64,000 nucleotides of DNA, from the NCBI GenBank assembly GCA_963767685.1, contig CAVYEZ010000012.1, forward strand, positions 245,074 through 309,073, written 5' to 3'. This stretch comes from Trebonia sp963767685 (GTDB lineage Bacteria > Actinomycetota > Actinomycetes > Streptosporangiales > Streptosporangiaceae). The translations under genes were made by a program, and so were the position numbers. Below, in pieces: positions 51,650-59,125 of this stretch (the stretch's first letter is position 1; every line of letters starts with the position of its first letter). The notes beneath the pieces were generated by a model that saw nothing but the letters and a program-made list of their open reading frames with translations, ran no database searches and was not told where the DNA came from.

Positions 51650-52068
51650 TCGTCCTCGACGCCAACGTCATCGCCGAACTGGCCCGCCCGGCACCGGATC
51701 CCGGGGTGCTCTCCTGGCTTGACTCCGTCGAAGTCTCCGCCCTGGCCACGACCGCGATCACCGCGGCCGAGCTGCGCTACTGCGTCGAGCGGCTTCCCGA
51801 CGGTCACCGCAAGCGGGAACTGACCGGGGTGATCCGCGGCATCCTGGCCGAGGACTTCCGCGGGCGGGTCCTTCCCTTCGATGAAGGCGCCTCCGCCCGG
51901 TACGCGGAAATCGTCACCGGCCGCCAGCGAGCCGGCAGGCCCATCGGCGTGGCCACCGCGCAGGTCGCGGCCATCTGCCGCGACCGGGGCGCCACCCTGG
52001 CGACCGGCAACCCCGGCGAGTTCGAGGACACCGGGATTGAACTCATCGACCCCTGGACGCTCAGCTGA
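51646..52068 (+). CDS. vapC: VapC-type PIN-domain toxin, altered active site
   Basis: 140 residues of PIN fold: Asp5 in MIVLDANVIAEL and Glu42 in ITAAELRYCV are present. The third acidic position, normally Asp in a xADAQIAA motif, is Thr104 here (GVATAQVAAI), and position 122 is Asn. FitB-like PIN toxins need these acids to bind Mg/Mn for RNA cleavage, so activity may be weak or lost. The antitoxin gene is intact. The pair may be decaying or kept as a DNA-binding complex. Confidence 0.88.
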   Translation: MIVLDANVIAELARPAPDPGVLSWLDSVEVSALATTAITAAELRYCVERLPDGHRKRELTGVIRGILAEDFRGRVLPFDEGASARYAEIVTGRQRAGRPIGVATAQVAAICRDRGATLATGNPGEFEDTGIELIDPWTLS

Positions 52069-52108
52069 TCTCGCGGCGGCGGCCGGGATTAGCGGCTAGC
52101 CGGTTCCG

Positions 52109-52170
52109 GCCTGCCTCCCTCGGGGTCCTCGTGGTTCGCCTGGGGAGGCAGGCCGCTGTCGTTCGGGGCA
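52109..52170. repeat. Flanking repeat, left copy, with hairpin
   Basis: GCCTGCCTCCC (52109-52119) pairs with GGGAGGCAGGC (52143-52153). The 3' part, 52142-52170, matches 57274-57302 at 28 of 29 positions, and similarity extends about 20 bases further left. Confidence 0.8.
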
Positions 52171-52219
52171 TGCTTGGTCGGTCTTCTGTGTTACCGCGAA
52201 CTTGGCGGTATCACCGGGC

Positions 52220-52849
52220 TCAGGCGCTGACGGTCGCGGGAACCGGGGCGGGGCCCAGCAGTGCGGGCCCGACGGGCAGCAGGATCCGGCCGGCGGTGCC
52301 GTTCGCGACGCCGGCGGCGGAGGCGTACCAGGCCGCGAGCGCGGTGATGACGCCAACGTAACCGCCGATGTGAACGACCGACGTGTTGCCCGCGAAGTTC
52401 CCGATGAACAGGATGACCTCGGTGATCTCCAGGGTCAGGAACACGGCGAACACCGCGATGTTGAGCTGCGTGGACATGATGAGCATGTAGGTGTTGAATA
52501 TCGCGAACGCGAGCAGGATCCAGCCGAGGTCGTGGTCCGCCGCCGAGGCGCTCTTCGCGCTCGGGGCCACGAACTGGACCCAGAGGAACAGGCCGATCCA
52601 GAACCCGCCGTACGTGGAGAACGCGGTGGCGCCGAAGACGTTCCGGTTCCGGAATTCCCACATGCCGGCCAGCAGCTGGATAGCGCCGCCGTAGGCCAGC
52701 GCGTACCCGAGCCACGCGCTGCCGGTGGCGGCGGTCATCCAGTTGGCGTTGGCGGCGGACAGCAGGAAGGTGGTCAGCGCGAACGCCGCCAGCCCCAGCG
52801 GGGCCGGGTCGGCGACAGGGGCGGGGATAGAACGTACCTCTTCGGCCAT
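52220..52849 (-). CDS. satP: Acetate uptake transporter (GPR1/FUN34/YaaH, SatP family)
   Basis: 209 residues with six helices. The family motif appears as ADPAPLGLAAFALTTFLLSA (NPAPLGL type), and GMWEFRNRNVFGATAFSTYG is also characteristic. These proteins carry acetate or succinate with protons. It is divergent from a LytS kinase gene across 264 bases, and with the ActP-like symporter forms a locus for small organic acid uptake. Control by the neighbouring LytS/LytTR pair is likely. Confidence 0.9.
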   Translation of the reverse strand: MAEEVRSIPAPVADPAPLGLAAFALTTFLLSAANANWMTAATGSAWLGYALAYGGAIQLLAGMWEFRNRNVFGATAFSTYGGFWIGLFLWVQFVAPSAKSASAADHDLGWILLAFAIFNTYMLIMSTQLNIAVFAVFLTLEITEVILFIGNFAGNTSVVHIGGYVGVITALAAWYASAAGVANGTAGRILLPVGPALLGPAPVPATVSA

Positions 52850-53113
52850 GGGTTGCTCCGTTGCGTCGTTGCCCGATGTACTAAGCCGGAAAATACGGCG
52901 CTGGCCGCCACCGCCGGCTAGCCGTGCGATGAACGTCGCCGATAATGCGCGGAACGGGCGTGCCGGGGCGAGGAACGGTCACGTCCCGCCGGCAAGCGGT
53001 CAGGCGCGGAGCGGGTGCCGTTCTCGGGCAGGCCGAATCTCGCGCGGAAGCCGGCGACGTAGGTAATTTGCCCGCGGTACCCGGGAAAGTGCCGGCTGGT
53101 TTATAGTGCGGCG

Positions 53114-54289
53114 ATGGCGGTCCTCATTATCCTGTTCGTTTCCGGCGCCGCGGCGTTGTGCTGCGCCGTCCTGTTCTGGAAGCGAAGCTCCCGCCGCGTG
53201 GGCGCGCCGCCGCAACGGGCCACCTACGAGGTCCTGCACACCGCCAGCCAGGCCGTCTCCGTGCTGCGCGACGGCTTGACACAAGCCACGGCGGTCAAGG
53301 CCGCGCCGAGCCTGGGCCACCTTCTCGGCACCCCGACGGTCGCCATCGCGAACCAGGCCGGCCTGCTCGCCTGCCACGGCTCTGACCAGCATGCCGAGGT
53401 GCTCGCCGGCCACTTGCGCGGCGTTTTGGCCTCCGGCCACTCGCAGTTGCTATCTGCCTCGGATCTCGACTGCGGACACGGCGGCGACTGCCTGATGCGG
53501 ACCGGCGTTGCCGTGCCCATCGCCGTCGACGGGGCGGTCATCGGGGCGCTGGCCGCGCTGGGCCCGTCCGCCGACGCGGCCCTGATGCGGACCGCGACCG
53601 AGGTCGCGCGGTTCGTTGCCACCCACCTCGCGCTTGCTGAACTCGACGCCTCCCGCACCCGGACGGTCCAGGCCCAGCTGAACTTCCTGCGGGCTCAGAT
53701 AAGCCCGCATTTCGTGTACAACGCGCTGACCGCGATCGAGTCGTTCGTCCGGTCTGACCCGGAGCGGGCGAGGGACCTTCTCGTCGGTTTCGCGGAGTTC
53801 ATCCGCTGGTCCTTCCGCGAGCACAGCCAGTACGCTACCTTGGCCGAGGAATTGCGGTTTGTGGATACCTACCTGGAGCTCGAGCGCGCACGTTTTGGCG
53901 ACCGCCTCGCGGTCAGCCTGCGAGTGGCCCCGGAGGTGCTTCCCGTGCGGGTACCGTCGCTAGTACTACAGCCGTTGGTGGAAAACGCGGTCAGGCACGG
54001 CCTTGAGCGGCTCACCGGAACCGCCCGGCTGCAGATCTCCGCGGAGGACGGCGGCCACGAGGCCATCGTCACGGTCGAGGATCACGGCGTCGGCGTTGAT
54101 CCCGGGCAACTCGCGGACGTGCTCGCGGGGCGGGCCGGCGGCCAGTCGGTCGGGCTGCGCAACGTCGACGAGCGGCTTCGCGCCACCTTCGGCAACGACC
54201 ACGGGCTGACGATAGAAACCGGGGTCGGCGCGGGCACGAAGGTCACGATGCGCCTGCCCAAGTTCGCCCCCGCGGTGAGCGGGCAATGA
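53114..54289 (+). CDS. LytS-type sensor histidine kinase
   Basis: 391 residues. One N-terminal membrane helix (VLIILFVSGAAALCCAVLFW), a GAF-like region (about 50-170), the His_kinase box QISPHFVYNALTAIESFVRS (phospho-His in SPHF) and an ATPase domain (LVLQPLVENAVRHGLE, GVGVDPGQ, QSVGLRNVDERLR). The GAF-like region contains CGHGGDCLM, which could bind a ligand or metal. It overlaps the response-regulator start (ATGA). Kinases of this kind regulate ActP/MctP-like transporter genes in other actinobacteria (recalled). Confidence 0.9.
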   Translation: MAVLIILFVSGAAALCCAVLFWKRSSRRVGAPPQRATYEVLHTASQAVSVLRDGLTQATAVKAAPSLGHLLGTPTVAIANQAGLLACHGSDQHAEVLAGHLRGVLASGHSQLLSASDLDCGHGGDCLMRTGVAVPIAVDGAVIGALAALGPSADAALMRTATEVARFVATHLALAELDASRTRTVQAQLNFLRAQISPHFVYNALTAIESFVRSDPERARDLLVGFAEFIRWSFREHSQYATLAEELRFVDTYLELERARFGDRLAVSLRVAPEVLPVRVPSLVLQPLVENAVRHGLERLTGTARLQISAEDGGHEAIVTVEDHGVGVDPGQLADVLAGRAGGQSVGLRNVDERLRATFGNDHGLTIETGVGAGTKVTMRLPKFAPAVSGQ

Positions 54290-55158
54290 CCCCTCTGCCG
54301 ACCTCCCCGCCCGCCACCCGCGCGCGCACCGCGTCGGCGCTGGTCATCGACGATGAGGCGCCGGCCAGGGACGAGCTGAGCTACCTCCTGCGCACAACGT
54401 TCTCGATCGCGCCGGTCGATGCGGCGGAGAATTCAAGCGACGCGTTCCGCTACCTGCAGGAGCGTTCTTATGACGTCGTTTTCCTTGATGTCAGGATGCC
54501 CGCGCTCAACGGCATCGAGCTGGGCAATGTCCTTTGCCGGTTCGCCACTCCCCCGGCCATCGTTTTCGTTACCGCCTTTGAGGAGTACGCGGTTCGCGCC
54601 TTCGAGATCGGAGCGTGCGACTACCTGCTCAAACCGGTATCCCGGGCCCGCCTGGGCACCGCCCTCGGGCGTGCACTCAGGCGCCCGCCCGATCACCCGG
54701 ATTCGCCGGACGAAGACCCGTTCGCCACGATCCCGGTGGAGACCGCCGGGCGCACCCGGTTTGTGCCCCGTGAGCAGGTGCGCTGGGTAGAAGCCGAGGG
54801 GGACTACGTACGGCTGCACACAACCGACGGCAGCGCTTACCTGCTGCGCATGCCGATTTCTCACCTGGAGGAACGTTGGTCGGCCTACGGGTTCATCCGC
54901 ATTCACCGTGGCTTTCTCGTGCAGTTCAAGCACATCACCGAGTTCTCGGTGACTAATGGCCTTCATGCCGTGACCGTCGCCGGTCATTCCCTGCCGGTCA
55001 GCCGCCGTCACGTACGGGATGTCCGGGACCGGATCCTCCGGGCCGGAAGGCGGAGCTTACCGTGCCGACGCCCGGCCCTGGCGATCCCGCGCCAGGCAGG
55101 CAGCGCGTTGTCTGGCGGCCCGATCATGTACCCGTCCAGCACGACGTTCCCGGACTGA
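54286..55158 (+). CDS. LytTR-type response regulator
   Basis: 290 residues. The receiver domain (about 15-130) has VIDDEAPARDEL, phospho-Asp in DVVFLDVRMPALNG and Lys in DYLLKPVSRARL. The LytTR DNA-binding domain (about 148-248) has VRWVEAEGDYVRLHTTDG and GFIRIHRGFLVQFKHI. About 45 residues after the domain overlap the DUF485 gene in another frame and look like read-through, so the original stop may lie earlier. It probably activates satP and the symporter operon. Confidence 0.9.
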   Translation: MTPLPTSPPATRARTASALVIDDEAPARDELSYLLRTTFSIAPVDAAENSSDAFRYLQERSYDVVFLDVRMPALNGIELGNVLCRFATPPAIVFVTAFEEYAVRAFEIGACDYLLKPVSRARLGTALGRALRRPPDHPDSPDEDPFATIPVETAGRTRFVPREQVRWVEAEGDYVRLHTTDGSAYLLRMPISHLEERWSAYGFIRIHRGFLVQFKHITEFSVTNGLHAVTVAGHSLPVSRRHVRDVRDRILRAGRRSLPCRRPALAIPRQAGSALSGGPIMYPSSTTFPD

Positions 55159-55469
55159 GCGACCTGCGCGACGACACGAGGGCCGGCCGGGTGCTCGTCA
55201 GGTCGCTCGTGCGCGCGCAGCTTGGCCTGTCCCTCATGTGCCTGACGTTCGCGCTCACGCTGACCGCCTCGTTCCCGGTCATCGCGGCCATGGCGCCGGC
55301 GATCACCAAGATCACGGTGGCCGGCGTCCCGCTCACGCTGATCGTGCTCGGGTTCGCGTTCTACCCGGTCTTTCTCGCGGTTGGCTGGTTCTACAACCGT
55401 CACGCGAGGCAACTGGAGGCCAGGTTCACCAGCCTGGTCGACCCGGTGAGCCGGCGGCCCGATGTCTGA
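55062..55469 (+). CDS. DUF485 membrane protein
   Basis: 135 residues from GTG 55062, overlapping the regulator's end by 97 bases. Two membrane helices (SLMCLTFALTLTASFPVIAA and LTLIVLGFAFYPVFLAVGWF), ending YNRHARQLEARF, are typical of DUF485. These proteins nearly always precede ActP-type acetate symporters and may be small accessory subunits. Its end overlaps the symporter start by 8 bases. A later start is possible. Confidence 0.88.
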   Translation: MPTPGPGDPAPGRQRVVWRPDHVPVQHDVPGLSDLRDDTRAGRVLVRSLVRAQLGLSLMCLTFALTLTASFPVIAAMAPAITKITVAGVPLTLIVLGFAFYPVFLAVGWFYNRHARQLEARFTSLVDPVSRRPDV

Positions 55470-57234
55470 CGCGGCCGTCGGCGCCATCGCGTTCGTCACG
55501 CTGCTGACGATCATGGTCGGCGCGCGCGGCATCCGGGTGGCCCGGACACCGGATGACTTCATGGTCGCGGCCCGGCAGGTTCCGCCGGCGCTCAACGCGG
55601 CGGCCATCTCGGGTGAGTACCTCTCGGCCGCGTCCTTCCTCGGTATTGCCGGGCTGGTCGTGGCGCAAGGCCTCGGCGCGCTGTGGTACTCGGTTGGCTA
55701 CACCGCCGGCTACCTGGTCCTGCTGCTGCTGGTAGCGGCGCCGCTGCGGCGTTTCGGCGCGTACACCATCCCCGATTTCGCCGTCGGCCGGCTGGGGTCG
55801 CGCGGCTTGCGCCAGACCGCGACCGCCCTCGTCCTGATCATCGGCTGGTTCTACCTGCTGCCGCAGATGAAGGGCGCCGGCATCACGCTGCAGTGGGTGC
55901 TCGGCACGCCGTACTGGGTGGGCGCGGCGACGCTCGGCGTGGTTGTGAGCTGCAACATCGCGATGGGCGGAATGAAGGGAATCACCTTCGTCCAGTGCTT
56001 TCAGTACTGGCTGAAGCTGTGCGCGATCGGCATTCCGGCGCTCGTGCTGCTGGTCGCGGCCGGGCACCATTCCAGTCCCAACCTGACCCCGGATCGCGCC
56101 CCGGTGTTCACCCACGCCACCGTCGTTACCATGACGCAAGCGACCGGTTTCACCCTGACGCGCTCCGCCGATGCCGCGGTCACCGGCCTGCTCGATCAGC
56201 GCACGTACCGGGACCAGGCCGTAAGCCTGGTCGCGGGCCGGCACGTCGCCGGCGCGGGCGCGCGGATCGGCTTCGCCGCCGGCGCTCCCGTCCCGGTCAG
56301 CCTGGCCATGCAACCGTCTTCGAGCGAGTCGTGGGATTCCCCGTTCCTGACCTCGAGCACAAGCGGCGCGCACCCCCTGGCCGCGACGTACGGCGTCATC
56401 ATCGCCACGTTCTTCGGCGCGATCGGGCTCCCGCACATCCTGGTCCGGTTCTACACCAACCCGGACGGCGAGGCGGCCAGGCGGACGACGTTGATCGTGG
56501 TCTTGCTGCTGAGCACCTTTTACCTGTTCCCGACCGTGCTCGCGGTGCTCACCCGATTGCACGCGCCCCAGCTCTACCTCTCCAGCGACTCGGACAGCAT
56601 CGTCCTGGCCCTGCCAGCGCTGCTGCTGCCCGGGCTGCCCGGCGAACTGCTGGCCGCGCTCGTCGCCGCGGGGGCGTTCGCCGCCTTCCTGTCCACCTCG
56701 TCCGGCCTGCTCGTCAGCGTGGCGGGCGCGCTGTCGCACGACTTCATGAAGCGCGGGGTCACCACCTTCCGGTGGTGCGCCATCACCGCGGGTGCGGTCG
56801 CGACCATCGCCGCCCTGCTGATCGACCGCTTCTCGCTGGCCCTCCTCGTCGGCTGGGCCTTCGCCATCGCGGCGTCGTCGTTCTGCCCGCTGATGGTGCT
56901 CGGGATATGGTGGCGGCGGCTCACCAGGATCGGGGCCACGGCGGGCATCGCCATCGGCGGCGGGTCCTGCCTGGCCGCCATCGTGGCGACGATGCTCGGA
57001 GCGGCGGCCAGCGGCTGGAACGCGGTGCTCCTGGGCCAGCCGGCGATCTGGACGGTCCCGCTGGCCTTCGGCGTGATGATCGTGGTCTCGTTGCTCACTC
57101 AGCGAACCGTCCCCGCCAATGTCGGTCAGGTGATGCTGCGGATGCACCTGCCGGAAGCGCTCAGCAGGCAGGCCTACCGCACGGTGAGCCAGGCGTCGTG
57201 GCCCGCGCCGGACCGGCGGGCATCCGGCCTCTGA
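55462..57234 (+). CDS. Sodium/solute symporter, ActP-like
   Basis: 590 residues, about 13 helices, SSS family. It has SGEYLSAASFLGIAGLVVAQ, KGAGITLQWVLGTPYWVGAA and ATFFGAIGLPHILVRFYTNP (sodium-site region). An extended extracellular segment (about 205-300; VTMTQATGFTLTRSADAAVT) is longer than in E. coli ActP. It likely imports acetate or other short monocarboxylates. It is the last gene of a LytS-LytTR-DUF485-symporter operon. Confidence 0.9.
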   Translation: MSDAAVGAIAFVTLLTIMVGARGIRVARTPDDFMVAARQVPPALNAAAISGEYLSAASFLGIAGLVVAQGLGALWYSVGYTAGYLVLLLLVAAPLRRFGAYTIPDFAVGRLGSRGLRQTATALVLIIGWFYLLPQMKGAGITLQWVLGTPYWVGAATLGVVVSCNIAMGGMKGITFVQCFQYWLKLCAIGIPALVLLVAAGHHSSPNLTPDRAPVFTHATVVTMTQATGFTLTRSADAAVTGLLDQRTYRDQAVSLVAGRHVAGAGARIGFAAGAPVPVSLAMQPSSSESWDSPFLTSSTSGAHPLAATYGVIIATFFGAIGLPHILVRFYTNPDGEAARRTTLIVVLLLSTFYLFPTVLAVLTRLHAPQLYLSSDSDSIVLALPALLLPGLPGELLAALVAAGAFAAFLSTSSGLLVSVAGALSHDFMKRGVTTFRWCAITAGAVATIAALLIDRFSLALLVGWAFAIAASSFCPLMVLGIWWRRLTRIGATAGIAIGGGSCLAAIVATMLGAAASGWNAVLLGQPAIWTVPLAFGVMIVVSLLTQRTVPANVGQVMLRMHLPEALSRQAYRTVSQASWPAPDRRASGL

Positions 57235-57249
57235 TCCCGGCCGGCTCCT

Positions 57250-57302
57250 TCCCCGGGTTCCCGTGGTTCGTTAGGGGAGGCAGGCCGCGGTCGTTCGGGG
57301 CA
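57250..57302. repeat. Flanking repeat, right copy
   Basis: 57274-57302 matches 52142-52170 at 28 of 29 positions, in the same orientation, with CGTGGTTCG upstream shared as well. The two copies bracket the acetate cassette. Confidence 0.8.
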
Positions 57303-57437
57303 AGGGCACCGGGCAGTCACGGCACCGGGCTGCCCCACTTTGACCGCTTTGTCGGGCAGCAGTCAGCCGGCGCTCCCCCACGTCGGCGCTTCGTGTGCGA
57401 TCCGTATTCAACGATAGGCTCGCGGTTACCGGGCGGA

Positions 57438-58814
57438 TCAGCGCGGGGTTGCCGACCGCGGGCGTCGGTCGGTCATTGTGATGTCGCGGGCGGTCGCCCG
57501 GGCCCGCCCGGCCGCCGCGCGGGCGATGGCGGCCGACAGGCCGGTGTGCCGCGCGGGGTCCAGGAGGTGGTCTATGGCCGCCGGGTCGAGGTGAGCGGTG
57601 ACCCGCGGATCGCGCTTGAGCGCGTCCGCGAACGTGACGCCGTCGGCGCGGGCGGCCTGGTAGACGACCTCGTGAGCGGTTTGCCTGCCGATGGCCCGGC
57701 CCAGTTCGAGCATGACCTCTTCTGAGCTGATCATGCCGCCGGACAGGGCCAGGTTGGCGCGCATCCGGGCCGGGTCCACGTCCAGCCCGGCCAGGATCAC
57801 CTCGAGCCGGGCGAGCAGGTCGCCGGTCAGCACGCAGGCACGCTCCAGGGCGTCGTCGAGCATCGCCGAGTGCGCGCCGTCGACCTCATGGTCGTGCGCC
57901 ATTCCTTCCAGGGCCAGCGGCACCAGGGTCCGGAGCTGGGCGCCGATGGTGATGCAGTCGTCCGATAGCTGCGGGTTGCGCTTGTGCGGCATCGTGGAGC
58001 TGCCGACGGTGCCCGGCGGCACCGGCTCGCTTGCCTCGGCCAGCTCGGTGCTCATCAGCTGGTAGACCTCGTGGGCGATCCGCGTCCCAGTCGCGCCGAG
58101 CAGGCCGAGCAGGCACACGTACTCGGCGAAGCTGTCGGCGACCGCGCGGGACGGCACCGCCATCGGGGCCAGTCCCAGCCGGGCCGCGACGGCGTCCTGC
58201 ACCAGGGGGCCGGCCTCGCCGAGCGACGCGAACGTGCCGGCGGCGCCGCCGGTCATCGCGGTGAACACCCGCCCCTCCGCCGCTCGCAGCCGCGTGACGT
58301 GCCGGCCGAGCTCGTCGATCCACCCGGCCGGCTTGAACCCGAAGGTGATCGGTACGGCGTGCTGGCCGTGCGTGCGGCCCGCCGCCAGCATGCCCGCGGT
58401 GCGCTCGGCCAGGTCCGCGGCGGCGGTGAGCACCCCCGCCAGCAGCCGCAGGATCCGGCGGTGGGCCTCCCGCAGGACCAGGACGTCACCGGTCTGCGTG
58501 ATGTTCTGCGTGGTCGCTCCCCAGTGCACCCAGCCGCCGTGCTCGCCGGCGGCCGCGCTCAGCTCGGTGACCATGGCCATCAGCGGGTGGCTGGATTCGG
58601 CGATGCCGCGCTCGATGCGCGCGATGTCCAGGACCGCCAGCGTGGCGACCGACTTGATGGCCTCCGCTGCCGCGGCCGGGATGACCCCGCACTCCGCTTC
58701 GGCCACCGCCAGGGCGGCCTCCACGTCGAGCCAGCACTGCCAGCGGTGCTCCTTAGCGAACAGCACCCGTACGTCGGGATCCGGGACCCGGGCATCGGTA
58801 AAACGATCGGTCAC
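57438..58814 (-). CDS. Fumarase/aspartase-superfamily lyase (PurB/PcaB-like)
   Basis: About 458 residues. The superfamily signature GSSTMPHKRNPQL (residues ~288-300), HWGATTQNITQTG and RTHGQHAVPITFGFK are all present. The order fits adenylosuccinate lyase or 3-carboxy-muconate cycloisomerase relatives. Without pur or pca neighbours I cannot choose; the N-terminus RVPDPDVRVLFAKEHRWQCW fits the PurB/PcaB group. GTG 58814 gives MTDRFTDARV; a TTG at 58850 would add 12 residues. Confidence 0.85.
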   Translation of the reverse strand: MTDRFTDARVPDPDVRVLFAKEHRWQCWLDVEAALAVAEAECGVIPAAAAEAIKSVATLAVLDIARIERGIAESSHPLMAMVTELSAAAGEHGGWVHWGATTQNITQTGDVLVLREAHRRILRLLAGVLTAAADLAERTAGMLAAGRTHGQHAVPITFGFKPAGWIDELGRHVTRLRAAEGRVFTAMTGGAAGTFASLGEAGPLVQDAVAARLGLAPMAVPSRAVADSFAEYVCLLGLLGATGTRIAHEVYQLMSTELAEASEPVPPGTVGSSTMPHKRNPQLSDDCITIGAQLRTLVPLALEGMAHDHEVDGAHSAMLDDALERACVLTGDLLARLEVILAGLDVDPARMRANLALSGGMISSEEVMLELGRAIGRQTAHEVVYQAARADGVTFADALKRDPRVTAHLDPAAIDHLLDPARHTGLSAAIARAAAGRARATARDITMTDRRPRSATPR

Positions 58815-58877
58815 CCGCCCAACCAACCACCAGTCCCCGGCCGCCGGCAAGCAGGCGGACCAGCCTGCCCTGGTGGG

Positions 58878-58952
58878 TTACCGCTCCACCGCCCGGCCGA
58901 TGGCCCTGAACAATGGTGACCCGAATTCGTTCGCCTGCATCGTGTACGTCAT
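58878..58952 (-). CDS. Possible 24-residue peptide divergent from the SARP gene
   Basis: An ATG at 58952, with GAGGG about 7 bases before it, opens a 24-codon frame starting MTYTMQANEF and ending FRAIGRAVER. The C-terminal half would form a short basic amphipathic helix. It has no signal peptide and no known family. It sits between the lyase gene and a large TPR regulator, 173 bases before the latter's start. Confidence 0.45.
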   Translation of the reverse strand: MTYTMQANEFGSPLFRAIGRAVER

Positions 58953-59125
58953 CGCGGTGCCCTCGTCTCCCCGTGGCCGGCAGGTCCGTCCGGCGTGGCC
59001 GGCCTGGCTGACACCACTCTGCGCCGGGCCGGTTGCATTCGAGTTGCACTCGCGTGCGATCGCCCGCCGGGACAGCGTGTGCGGAAGTTGATTAGCGTGG
59101 CATTCGTGTTCGATAGCATCGGTGC

